From: Kribbella soli
Lineage (GTDB): Bacteria > Actinomycetota > Actinomycetes > Propionibacteriales > Kribbellaceae
DNA length: 64,000 bases
Direction of reading: 5' to 3'
NCBI RefSeq assembly: GCF_004331345.1
Contig: NZ_SJJZ01000003.1
Coordinates: forward strand, 806,001 to 870,000
The notes beneath the pieces were generated by a model. That model had not been told where the DNA came from and made no database searches. It worked only from the letters and a program-made list of their open reading frames with translations. Shown here one piece after another: positions 34,988-42,540 of this stretch (positions within the stretch are counted from its first letter, which is position 1; every line of letters begins with the position of its first letter). The translations under genes were made by a program, and so were the position numbers.

Positions 34988-35557
34988 TCAGGAGGCAAGC
35001 AGCAGTCTGAGCTTCTCCAGGCAACGGCCGCGGATCGGGCCGATGCTGCCGATCGGGATCCCGATCGTCGCGGAGATTTCGGCGTACGGCGCCGGCGGAT
35101 CGGACATCAGCATGCCGAGCAGCTGTTGCCATCGGTCCGGCAGCTTCTCGAGCGCCCGCCGGACGTCGTCGGCGCGTTCGCCGGCGATCAGGTCGGAGTC
35201 CAGCTCCGGCTGGTCACCGGCCACTTCCTCGAACGCCGTCGCTTCGTAGGTCAGCAGCACGCGCTTGCGGAACGCCAGTACTCGCAGGCATTCCCGGCGC
35301 GTGGTGACGACCAGCCAGGCGCCGACCCGTTCGGGGTCGACGCGATTGATGTGCTCGAGCAACCGCAGCCAGACCACCTGCGAGACGTCAGCGGAGTCGC
35401 TGTCGCCCAGCCGGAAGCTGCGGGTAACGGCCCACACGAGCCGTGCATAGTGATCGACCAACTGACTCCAGGCCCCCTGGTCCCCGGCCGCGGCCCTGAT
35501 CACCAGAGTCGCGGCCTCGGATCGGGCAACGGCCGATCTTTCCAGTACTACAGTCAC
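34988..35557 (-). CDS. ECF-type sigma-70 family RNA polymerase sigma factor
   Basis: 189 residues. Region 2 is about 17-90 (AWSQLVDHYARLVWAVTRSF; DVSQVVWLRL), region 4 about 130-187 with helix-turn-helix YAEISATIGIPIGSIGPIRGR. The ending SIGPIRGRCLEKLR is a common actinobacterial subgroup mark. It directs polymerase to a dedicated promoter set. I chose GTG at 35557, seven bases after GAGGGGGG; ATG at 35584 has no clear site and overlaps the GPT end. It lies 30 bp after the GPT stop, so both are probably co-transcribed. No classical anti-sigma gene is adjacent. Confidence 0.88.
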   Translation of the reverse strand: MTVVLERSAVARSEAATLVIRAAAGDQGAWSQLVDHYARLVWAVTRSFRLGDSDSADVSQVVWLRLLEHINRVDPERVGAWLVVTTRRECLRVLAFRKRVLLTYEATAFEEVAGDQPELDSDLIAGERADDVRRALEKLPDRWQQLLGMLMSDPPAPYAEISATIGIPIGSIGPIRGRCLEKLRLLLAS

Positions 35558-35587
35558 GGATTCCCCCCTCGGGAACACAAACACCGC

Positions 35588-37126
35588 CTAGTACGCGCCG
35601 TTGCTCCCCAGCACTGCGCGTGCGGTCTTCCACAGAATCAAAAGGTCCAGCGCGATCGACCAGTTGTCGGCGTACCGCAGGTCGAGCCGCATGGACTCCT
35701 CCCAGGTCAGGTCGCTCCGACCGCTGACCTGCCACAGGCCGGTCAGGCCCGGCTTCACGAGCATCCGTCGCGCGTCGTCGATCGCGTACTGCGCGACCTC
35801 GGCAGGCAACGGCGGACGTGGGCCGACCAGTGACATGTCCCCCCGGAGCACGTTCACCAGCTGCGGCAGTTCGTCGATCGAGAACCGTCGCAAGTACCGC
35901 CCGACACTGGTCACCCGCGGGTCGTCGCGGAGCTTGAACAGGACCCCGTTGCCGTCGCTCAGCGCGTGCAGCTCGGCCTGGCGTGCCTCGGCGTCGACCA
36001 CCATCGTGCGGAACTTCAGCATCTGGAACTGTTCACCGCCCCGTCCCACCCGGGTCTGCCGGAACAGCACCGGTCCGCGGCTGGTGAGCTTCACCAGAAC
36101 CGCTGTGACCATCAGGAGCGGCGCGACCGCCAGCAACAGCAGGCAGCCGACCACCCGGTCGAAGATGCTCTTCAGTACATGCGGTCCGCCGCTCACCGAC
36201 GGCCGCTCCAGGTGCAGCAGCGACAGCCCGGCGACGGGCCGGATCGAGATCCGCGGACCCGCCACCTCGACGATGCCCGGCGACACGATCAGGTCCACCC
36301 CGCGCTGTTCCAGCGCCCAGGACAGCTTGCGCAGCGAGTGACCGGTCAACTCCGGGTCGGCCGCCACTGCGACCACCTCGACGTCGTACTGGTCGACCGC
36401 CGCGAGGATGTCCATCTCGGCACGACCCAGCCGCTCCGGGCTGGTCTCGCTCACCGGCTCCTCGAACGCGTCACCGCGCGGCAGGCAACTGGCCACCACG
36501 ACGTACCCGTCGGTCTTCCGCTCCTCCAGGTGCCGCCGCAGCGTGGTCACCTGATCGTTGCGTCCGACAACGAGCACCCGGCGCATACACCGGCCGACGA
36601 ACCGCCGGCTGGAGATCTGCCGGTGCAGCAACCAGCGCGCGAACATCGCCGCGAGACAGGTCATCGGCACCGCCAGGACGACGAAACCACGCGCCACCTG
36701 GAACTTGGTCGCGTACGACGTCACCGCTACCACCGCGGTCAACGCGACGGCCGCCCGGATGATCGAGCGGAACTCTTCAGGGCCGGTGCCGAAGTAGCGG
36801 GTCTCATAACCCCGCTCCAGCGCAACACAGGCCAGCCACGCGATCGGCAACGCGGCACCGAGCAGAACGTAGCCGAGGTTGATCTGGGCACCGAACCGGA
36901 CGACAAGCGCCAGCGAGACACCGAACAGCGCGGCCGCAAGGTCGCCGGCGAGCGCAGCCCACCGGTACTTCGCAACCCAGCGTGCCTCGGTGAACCGTGC
37001 CGCACGCGGCACGACCGCAGGTACTTCGTCCGGTACTACCCAAACCGGCCGGCGCCGTTCCCCCGACGGCACCGCCCGAAGGTCAGCCGGTTCGGCCAGC
37101 CCCTCGGACATGACAAGATCAGTCAC
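35588..37126 (-). CDS. Exopolysaccharide polyprenyl glycosylphosphotransferase, copy 2
   Basis: 512 residues. Same layout as the enzyme at 3563-5047: N-terminal WVVPDEVPAVVPRAARFTEA, four membrane segments, CoA-binding-like domain (RRVLVVGRND), and a catalytic domain with MLKFRTM, DELPQLVNVLRGDMSLVG and KPGLTGLWQVSGRSDLTW. Long stretches such as SLLHLERPSVSGGPH are identical to copy 1, so they come from a duplication. It primes a glycan on undecaprenyl phosphate. GTG at 37126; ATG six codons in is an alternative. First gene of a GPT-sigma unit with a 186-bp leader region. Confidence 0.94.
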   Translation of the reverse strand: MTDLVMSEGLAEPADLRAVPSGERRRPVWVVPDEVPAVVPRAARFTEARWVAKYRWAALAGDLAAALFGVSLALVVRFGAQINLGYVLLGAALPIAWLACVALERGYETRYFGTGPEEFRSIIRAAVALTAVVAVTSYATKFQVARGFVVLAVPMTCLAAMFARWLLHRQISSRRFVGRCMRRVLVVGRNDQVTTLRRHLEERKTDGYVVVASCLPRGDAFEEPVSETSPERLGRAEMDILAAVDQYDVEVVAVAADPELTGHSLRKLSWALEQRGVDLIVSPGIVEVAGPRISIRPVAGLSLLHLERPSVSGGPHVLKSIFDRVVGCLLLLAVAPLLMVTAVLVKLTSRGPVLFRQTRVGRGGEQFQMLKFRTMVVDAEARQAELHALSDGNGVLFKLRDDPRVTSVGRYLRRFSIDELPQLVNVLRGDMSLVGPRPPLPAEVAQYAIDDARRMLVKPGLTGLWQVSGRSDLTWEESMRLDLRYADNWSIALDLLILWKTARAVLGSNGAY

Positions 37127-37269
37127 GCACAGTCACCCCCCACAGGTGAAAACCGAACTCCGTGACCAACCCACACCCCGTCACGGACCTCGTCCAAACG
37201 CCGCCCCCACAACGGCGTGAACCAGAGAGTACTACGTGGATGCACCGCGCAACAGCACCCGGGGAGAGT

Positions 37270-37287
37270 GTTTACCCCTGCGTAAAC
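37270..37287. promoter_or_regulatory. GTTTAC-n6-GTAAAC palindrome upstream of GPT copy 2
   Basis: GTTTAC (37270-37275) and GTAAAC (37282-37287) form an 18-bp palindrome 144 bp before the GPT start, in an A/T-richer stretch. Its position fits an activator or repressor site for the GPT-sigma unit. No convincing -10/-35 pair was found between it and the start. The rest of 37127-37404 holds only this and the terminator at 37313. Confidence 0.45.
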
Positions 37288-37312
37288 CCGACTCCGAGGT
37301 TCCGTAAATCAA

Positions 37313-37350
37313 AGACCCCTGGAACCCGTCGAACGGGATCCCAGGGGTCT
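37313..37350 (-). terminator. Rho-independent terminator of the pspA-pspAA unit
   Basis: AGACCCCTGG (37313-37322) pairs with CCAGGGGTCT (37341-37350); an inner CCCGT/ACGGG pair closes a 3-nt loop. On the minus strand the stem is followed by TTTGATTT, a weak T tract. It begins 54 bp past the pspAA stop. Confidence 0.75.
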
Positions 37351-37404
37351 CAAATGATTACTTAAAGTGACCAGTCGCCGGGTCGGGGCACTGATCGGGG
37401 TGCT

Positions 37405-37680
37405 TCAGCCGGCGATCAGGCCGTCGCCGCTGATCAGCTCACGCATCTCGGCGAGCGAGCTGTCCGACGGGGGCAGGATGGCGTCGGAGTCGTGCAGCTC
37501 GTTGTCCGGCACCTGCTCGCCGGAGCGGACGAACTCCAGCAGCGCGGCGAACGCGGTCTGGTACGCCGTCTCGTCGCCGGACGACACCGCCTTCTCCAGG
37601 TCGCCGTCCACCGCGTTGAGCGCGTCCAGCTTGTCGTCGGCCAGTCGCCACTGGCCTTCACCCATGATGCGAACGATCAC
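37405..37680 (-). CDS. pspAA: PspA-associated protein PspAA
   Basis: 91 residues: MIVRIMGEGQWRLADDKLDA is the typical start of this small actinobacterial family, which is coded just after pspA and is thought to bind it. The body is acidic and has no membrane segment. GTG at 37680 overlaps the pspA stop (GTGA), so the two are translationally coupled and should act together in envelope-stress protection. A terminator follows. Confidence 0.9.
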   Translation of the reverse strand: MIVRIMGEGQWRLADDKLDALNAVDGDLEKAVSSGDETAYQTAFAALLEFVRSGEQVPDNELHDSDAILPPSDSSLAEMRELISGDGLIAG

Positions 37681-38495
37681 CGAACATCTCCGTCCTGAGG
37701 TCGCGCCGGCTCGGCTGCCGGCTGCTGCACTGGCTGGGCGGACTGCGGCTGGGCCTGGGCGGCCCCCTCACCGGAGAGCTCCTTCGGCGCACCGCCGCCG
37801 GACAGCTGGGCCTTCATGGCGGCCAGCTCGTTCTCCACGTCGGAGCCGGACGACATCCGGTCCAGCTCCAGGGTGATGTTGTCCTTGACCGTGCCGCTCG
37901 CGTCGTCGAGCGCGCCGGAGGCGAGCAGCTCGTCGATCGCGCCGGCCCGGGCCTGCATCTGCTGCGTCTTGTCCTCGGCCCGCTGGACCGCGAGACCGAC
38001 GTCGCTCATCTCCTCGGAGATGCCGGAGAAGGCCTCGTTGATCCGGGTCTGCGCCTCGGCCGCGGTGTAGGTGGCCTTGATGGTCTCCTTGCGGGTCCGG
38101 AACGACTCGACCTTGGCCTGCAGCCGCTGGGAGGCCAGCGTCAGCTTCTCCTCCTCACCCTGCAACTGGGCGTGCTGGGTGGTCAGGTCGTCGATCTGGC
38201 CCTGCAGACCGGACTTGCGGGTCAGGGCCTCGCGGGCCAGGTCCTCGCGGCCCATCGAGAGCGCCTTCTGCGCCTGCTCCTGCAGCTTGGCCGACTGGGA
38301 CTGCAGCTGAGACGCCTGCAGCTCCACCCGCTTCCGGCTGGTGGCCACGTCGGCCACACCCCGCCGTACCTTCTGCAACAGCTCGAGCTGCTTCTGATAC
38401 GAGTAGTCAAGGGTTTCGCGAGGATCCTCGGCCTTGTCCAGGGCGGAGTTCGCCTTGGCCTTGAAGATCGTCGACATCCGCTTGAAGATGCTCAT
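37677..38495 (-). CDS. pspA: PspA/IM30 family membrane-stress protein
   Basis: 272 residues. MSIFKRMSTIFKAKANSALD is the amphipathic membrane-binding start; DPRETLDYSYQKQLELLQKV begins a long coiled coil to about residue 215. The tail is a Pro/Gln/Ala-rich extension (about 225-272) not needed for the fold. It assembles on damaged or depolarised membrane, an ESCRT-III-like role. ATG at 38495. A 166-bp divergent gap separates it from the DUF3043 gene; no clear PspF or sigma-54 site is seen, as expected in actinobacteria. Confidence 0.95.
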   Translation of the reverse strand: MSIFKRMSTIFKAKANSALDKAEDPRETLDYSYQKQLELLQKVRRGVADVATSRKRVELQASQLQSQSAKLQEQAQKALSMGREDLAREALTRKSGLQGQIDDLTTQHAQLQGEEEKLTLASQRLQAKVESFRTRKETIKATYTAAEAQTRINEAFSGISEEMSDVGLAVQRAEDKTQQMQARAGAIDELLASGALDDASGTVKDNITLELDRMSSGSDVENELAAMKAQLSGGGAPKELSGEGAAQAQPQSAQPVQQPAAEPARPQDGDVR

Positions 38496-38661
38496 CGATA
38501 TCCGTACCCCTTCTGTGCCGGAGTGACGACCCGGCGTGCGTGCCTTCCACCCTATGTCCCACCGGGTCACCACACCATCAGGACAGGCCCCGATAAAGTG
38601 GTAGGAAGGTCCGGGGACCACCCCGAGTCGCGACCTGCCCTGCGAATGAGGTTCTGACCCC

Positions 38662-39249
38662 GTGTTCCGTCGTACCAAGTCTGAAACAGATACCACCGTA
38701 CCCGCCGACCCCCAGGGCAAGCCGGGCGGCAAGGGCCGGCCGACGCCGAGCCGCAAGGAAGCCGAAGCCGCCCGCAAGGCCGCGTTCAAGAAGCCGCGCA
38801 ACCGCAAGGAGGCCTCGGCGATCCGGCGGGACAAGGTCCGGACCGAGCGCGCCAAGATGCAGGCGGCCATGCAGACCGGCGACGACCGGTACCTGCCGGC
38901 CGCCGACAAGGGCCCGGTACGGCGGTTCGCCCGGGACTACGTCGACGCGCGCTACTCGGTGATGGAGTTCGCGCTGCCGGTCCTCCTGGTGGTGTCGCTG
39001 GTGGGCGTGGTGTTCTCGCCGCAGTTCCCGTGGCTGGCCGGGATGGTGAACCTGCTGTTCCTGTTCATGATCCTGCTGATCGCGGCGGACTGGTTCCTGC
39101 TCACCTCCGGGCTGAAGAAGCAGGTGGGGATCAAGTTCCCGAAGGAGTCCACCAAGGGGATCGGGTTCTACGCGGTCCGGCGGACCATGCAGATGCGCCG
39201 CTGGCGGCTGCCCAAGCCGATGGTGAAGCGCGGCGAGAAGCCGTCCTGA
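38662..39249 (+). CDS. DUF3043 membrane protein
   Basis: 195 residues. The N-terminal third is Lys/Arg-rich (RKEAEAARKAAFKKPRNRKE), then RRFARDYVDARYSVMEF, two membrane helices (about 100-118 and 124-146), and a basic C-terminus RRTMQMRRWRLPKP. This is the recognisable pattern of the actinobacterial DUF3043 family, of unknown function. GTG at 38662. A TAAAGT at 38594 could be a -10 but its -35 is unconvincing. Confidence 0.88.
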   Translation: MFRRTKSETDTTVPADPQGKPGGKGRPTPSRKEAEAARKAAFKKPRNRKEASAIRRDKVRTERAKMQAAMQTGDDRYLPAADKGPVRRFARDYVDARYSVMEFALPVLLVVSLVGVVFSPQFPWLAGMVNLLFLFMILLIAADWFLLTSGLKKQVGIKFPKESTKGIGFYAVRRTMQMRRWRLPKPMVKRGEKPS

Positions 39250-39284
39250 GCGCAGGCGAGGAGCGCAGCAAGTAGGGTCGGAAC

Positions 39285-40295
39285 ATGGACTTCCGCTATC
39301 TGGGCAACAGTGGTCTCAAGGTCAGCGAGATCTCGTACGGCAACTGGCTGACGCACGGCTCCCAGGTGGAGAACGAGCAGGCCAAGGCCTGCGTGCGGGC
39401 GGCCCTGGAGGCCGGCATCACGACGTTCGACACCGCCGACACCTACGCCAACACCAAGGCCGAGTCGGTGCTCGGCGAGGCGCTGGCCGGCGAGCGCCGT
39501 GAGTCGCTGGAGATCTTCACCAAGGTGTACTGGCCGACCGGTCCCGGTGGACCGAACGACACCGGCCTGTCCCGCAAGCACATCCACGAGTCGATCAACG
39601 CCTCGCTCAAGCGCCTCGGCACCGACTACGTCGACCTCTACCAGGCGCACCGGTACGACACCGAGACGCCGCTCGAGGAGACGATGGAGGCGTTCGCCGA
39701 CGTCGTCCGGCAGGGCAAGGCGCTGTACATCGGCGTTTCGGAGTGGACCGCGGAGCAGCTGCAGGAGGGCCACCGGCTGGCCCGTGAGCTGCGCATCCCG
39801 TTCGTCTCGAACCAGCCGCAGTACAGCATGCTGTGGCGCGTGATCGAGGCCGAGGTGGTGCCGGCCTCCGAGGAGCTCGGCATCGGCCAGGTGGTGTTCT
39901 CGCCGATCGCGCAGGGCGTGCTCACCGGCAAGTACGTGCCGGGTCAGCAGCCGCCGGAGGGCTCCCGGGCGACCGACGCCAACGGGTCCAACTTCATCAA
40001 GCGGTTCCTCACCGACGACGTCCTCACCCGGGTCCAGGAGCTCAAGCCGCTCGCCGACGAGGCGGGTCTCTCGCTGTCCCAGCTCGCGATCGCGTGGGTG
40101 CTGCAGAACAGCAACGTCTCGTCGGCCATCATCGGCGCCTCCCGGCCCGAGCAGGTCACCGAGAACGTGAAGGCGGCCGGTGTGACGCTGGACGACGGTC
40201 TGCTGAAGCGGATCGACGAGGTGCTCGGTCACATCGTCGAGAGCGACCCGGCGAAGACCGCGCAGAACGCCCCGCAGAAGCGGCCGAACTCGTGA
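39285..40295 (+). CDS. Aldo/keto reductase family protein (potassium-channel beta-subunit-like)
   Basis: 336 residues, TIM barrel. MDFRYLGNSGLKVSEISYGN start, catalytic Asp/Tyr/Lys in FDTADTYANTKAE and TKVYWP, and the His in YQAHRYD. NADP loop region SPIAQGVLTGKY and IIGASRPEQVTEN. It reduces an aldehyde or ketone with NADPH; substrate unknown. ATG at 39285; the 35-bp gap from DUF3043 holds a short AGCGCAG direct repeat. It overlaps the next small gene by four bases. Confidence 0.93.
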   Translation: MDFRYLGNSGLKVSEISYGNWLTHGSQVENEQAKACVRAALEAGITTFDTADTYANTKAESVLGEALAGERRESLEIFTKVYWPTGPGGPNDTGLSRKHIHESINASLKRLGTDYVDLYQAHRYDTETPLEETMEAFADVVRQGKALYIGVSEWTAEQLQEGHRLARELRIPFVSNQPQYSMLWRVIEAEVVPASEELGIGQVVFSPIAQGVLTGKYVPGQQPPEGSRATDANGSNFIKRFLTDDVLTRVQELKPLADEAGLSLSQLAIAWVLQNSNVSSAIIGASRPEQVTENVKAAGVTLDDGLLKRIDEVLGHIVESDPAKTAQNAPQKRPNS

Positions 40296-40501
40296 GCTGG
40301 AGCTGGCGGTTCGAGACCGCGACCGGTGCCCTGGTCGACCCCGGTGAGGTCGGCGGGGCGGAGTTCTCGGCGCAGGGTGACGCGGAGAGCTGGCTCGGTG
40401 AGGTCTGGCGGGACCTGGCCGACCGCGGCGTCGGTCAGGTGTTCCTGCTGGAGGACGGCCGTGAGGTCTACGGGCCGATGAGCCTCTCCTCAGCAGAGTA
40501 A
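40292..40501 (+). CDS. Small conserved-looking protein of unknown function
   Basis: 69 residues, acidic, soluble: VSWSWRFETATGALVDPGE at the start and QVFLLEDGREVYGPMSLS near the end. Trp-rich N-terminus and regular beta pattern suggest a small folded domain. GTG at 40292 overlaps the reductase stop (GTGA), so it is probably expressed with it. I do not recognise a function. Confidence 0.75.
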   Translation: MSWSWRFETATGALVDPGEVGGAEFSAQGDAESWLGEVWRDLADRGVGQVFLLEDGREVYGPMSLSSAE

Positions 40502-40517
40502 GCTGCGTTCGAACCAC

Positions 40518-40626
40518 ACGCCTGCGTCACAGGGAAGCCGGTCGAAATCCGGCGCTGACCCGCAACCGTAGGCCACCCCATCAGCTGGAACAGGGTGGCA
40601 AGCCGGAACACTGTGACGCAGGCAGT
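40518..40626 (+). ncRNA. Cobalamin riboswitch
   Basis: Conserved segments in order: GGGAAGCCGGT (40532-40542), CGCTGACCCGCAACCGTA (40553-40570) and the B12 box region GGCAAGCCGGAACAC (40597-40611). GCCTGCGTCACAG (40520-40532) pairs perfectly with CTGTGACGCAGGC (40611-40623) to close the element. It lies about 100 bp upstream of the SCO2322-like gene and should switch off the transport/salvage operon when adenosyl- or methylcobalamin is plentiful. Confidence 0.94.
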
Positions 40627-40725
40627 CAGGCTCAACTACCCGCCGTGGTCCGCGGGTGGAGCCCCTACCCTGCCGGTGCAGGCGGGACCTCCTCCACCGG
40701 GCTGCGGCCCGACCGAGGAACCACC

Positions 40726-41442
40726 ATGACTGCACACCGGACCGTACGACTGGTCCTCAGCCTGCTGGCGGGTCTCCTGCTGGCTGGGACCGTTGCCACC
40801 GTCTCAGCAACCGCCGCCCCGACCGAGGACGGCTACCGCTTCTGGGGCTACTACCAGTGGAGTAGCGGCCAGTGGGCCTTCTCCCAGAAGGGCGCCGACG
40901 CCTTCGTCCCGGCCGACGGAGCCGTGGAAGGCTGGCGGTTCGCCGTCGGCGGCGCCAAGCCCCGGGTACCGCGGGCCGCGGGCGACTTCGACGCGATCTG
41001 CGGCAAGACCCCGGCGGAGACCGGCAAGAAGCGGGTCGCGCTGGTCGTCGACCCGGGTACGCCGGAGGACGCGGTCACCGGTGACACGCCGGGTGAAGCC
41101 AAGGGCACCTGCGTCGTGACCGCCCCGAAGTCGACCGGCGCGCAGATCCTCGCCGCGGCCGGACCGGTCCGGATCGAGAAGGGCCTGACCTGCGGGATCG
41201 CGGGCTACCCGTCGAAGAGCTGCGGCGACCAACTGAAGAACATCAAGGTCCCGGCCACGGAGACCCCCGTCACGCTGCAGATCGGCGCAGCGGTGGGCTC
41301 GACGGCAACACCTGCTGCTTCCACGCCCGCTTCGGACAGCAGCGGTACGCCGTGGACCGGCATCATCATCGCCGTAGTCGTGGTCCTCCTGCTGGCGGGC
41401 GGCGGGTTCGTCCTCAACCGTCGGCGTACTGCGGCCAAATAG
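40726..41442 (+). CDS. SCO2322 family membrane-anchored extracytoplasmic protein
   Basis: 238 residues. Signal peptide (LVLSLLAGLLLAGTVATV, ending near TAA-AP at residue 31), a conserved YRFWGYYQWSSGQWAFSQKG segment, four Cys in the extracytoplasmic domain, a Thr/Ala/Ser linker and a C-terminal membrane helix (GIIIAVVVVLLLAGGGFVL) with a basic tail. First gene after the riboswitch and directly followed by EcfT. It is probably an accessory surface protein for corrinoid uptake; the function is not known. ATG at 40726 behind GAGGAACC. Confidence 0.85.
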   Translation: MTAHRTVRLVLSLLAGLLLAGTVATVSATAAPTEDGYRFWGYYQWSSGQWAFSQKGADAFVPADGAVEGWRFAVGGAKPRVPRAAGDFDAICGKTPAETGKKRVALVVDPGTPEDAVTGDTPGEAKGTCVVTAPKSTGAQILAAAGPVRIEKGLTCGIAGYPSKSCGDQLKNIKVPATETPVTLQIGAAVGSTATPAASTPASDSSGTPWTGIIIAVVVVLLLAGGGFVLNRRRTAAK

Positions 41443-42540
41443 GTGCGCGCCGTCAACCACCTGACACTCCCCCGGGCACTCCACCCGGGGGCCTGGTGGT
41501 TGTGGGCGCTCTGTATGGCTGTCGCGGCCAGCAGGACACGCAACCCGGTCCTGCTGATTCTGATCCTCGCCGTGACCGGATTCGTCGTTTCAGCCCGCCG
41601 GAGCGACGCACCGTGGGCACACAGCTTCACCGCGTTCCTCAAACTCGGCCTGCTGGTCATCGGCGTCCGCGTGGTCCTGCAGGCGCTGCTGTCCACCCGC
41701 TCGCAGGGAAACACCGTGCTGTTCACGCTGCCGGAGATCCCCTTGCCTGACTGGGCTGCGGGCGTCAAGCTCGGCGGCGAAGTCACGGCAGAAGCTCTGG
41801 TGACGGCTCTGTACGACGGTGGTCAGCTGGCCGTCATGCTGTGCTGCGTGGGTGCGGCCAACGCACTGGCCAGTCCGCGGCGGTTGCTGAAGTCGTTGCC
41901 AGGAGCCCTCTACGAGATGGGGGTCGCCTGCGTGGTCGCACTGACCTTCGCGCCGCAGCTGGTGACGGACGGTCGCCGCGTGCGCGCTGCACGACGGCTG
42001 CGCGGCCGTACGCGCGCCTCCTTCCGTACGACGGCCATGCCGGTCCTCGAGGGTGCGTTGGACCGATCGGTGGAGCTGGCTGCCGCGATGGACTCACGTG
42101 GCTACGGCCGTACTGCGCAGGCTCCTCGTGCTCAGCGTCGACTCACGGCGCTGTGTGTGCTGCTGGGACTGCTGGGGATCCTGCTCGGTGTCTACGCGTT
42201 GCTGACCGACGCCATGGCGTTTCCCTTCGCGGCCGGTGCACTGGCGGCCGGTGTGCTCCTGGCAGTCGCAGCCATGGCAGTCGGACGACAGCGGGTCAGC
42301 AGGACGCGCTACCGGCCCGATCCGTGGGCGCTGCCCGAGTGGCTCGTCGTAGCGGCCGGTGCCGTGGCCGCAGGTGCCATGGTGACCGCAGCGGCCCATG
42401 GCGTAAACGGTCTGCTGCTGGCCGGCCCGTTGGTCGTCCCGCCAGTACCAGCGCTCCCGGTCGTCGGCGTACTGACGGGACTGGCGCCTGCTGTAGTGGC
42501 ACCACCCCTCAAATCGCCACTGAAGAAGGCGGTCTCATGA
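41443..42540 (+). CDS. ECF transporter transmembrane component EcfT
   Basis: 365 residues. N-terminal helices, then the coupling motifs AARRLRGRTR (about 183-192) and AAMDSRGYGR (about 215-224) that contact the ATPases, then four more hydrophobic segments. The C-terminal extension of about 120 residues is longer than usual. GTG at 41443 follows the previous stop directly. It joins the fused ATPase and S component to import a B12-related substrate. Confidence 0.9.
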   Translation: MRAVNHLTLPRALHPGAWWLWALCMAVAASRTRNPVLLILILAVTGFVVSARRSDAPWAHSFTAFLKLGLLVIGVRVVLQALLSTRSQGNTVLFTLPEIPLPDWAAGVKLGGEVTAEALVTALYDGGQLAVMLCCVGAANALASPRRLLKSLPGALYEMGVACVVALTFAPQLVTDGRRVRAARRLRGRTRASFRTTAMPVLEGALDRSVELAAAMDSRGYGRTAQAPRAQRRLTALCVLLGLLGILLGVYALLTDAMAFPFAAGALAAGVLLAVAAMAVGRQRVSRTRYRPDPWALPEWLVVAAGAVAAGAMVTAAAHGVNGLLLAGPLVVPPVPALPVVGVLTGLAPAVVAPPLKSPLKKAVS

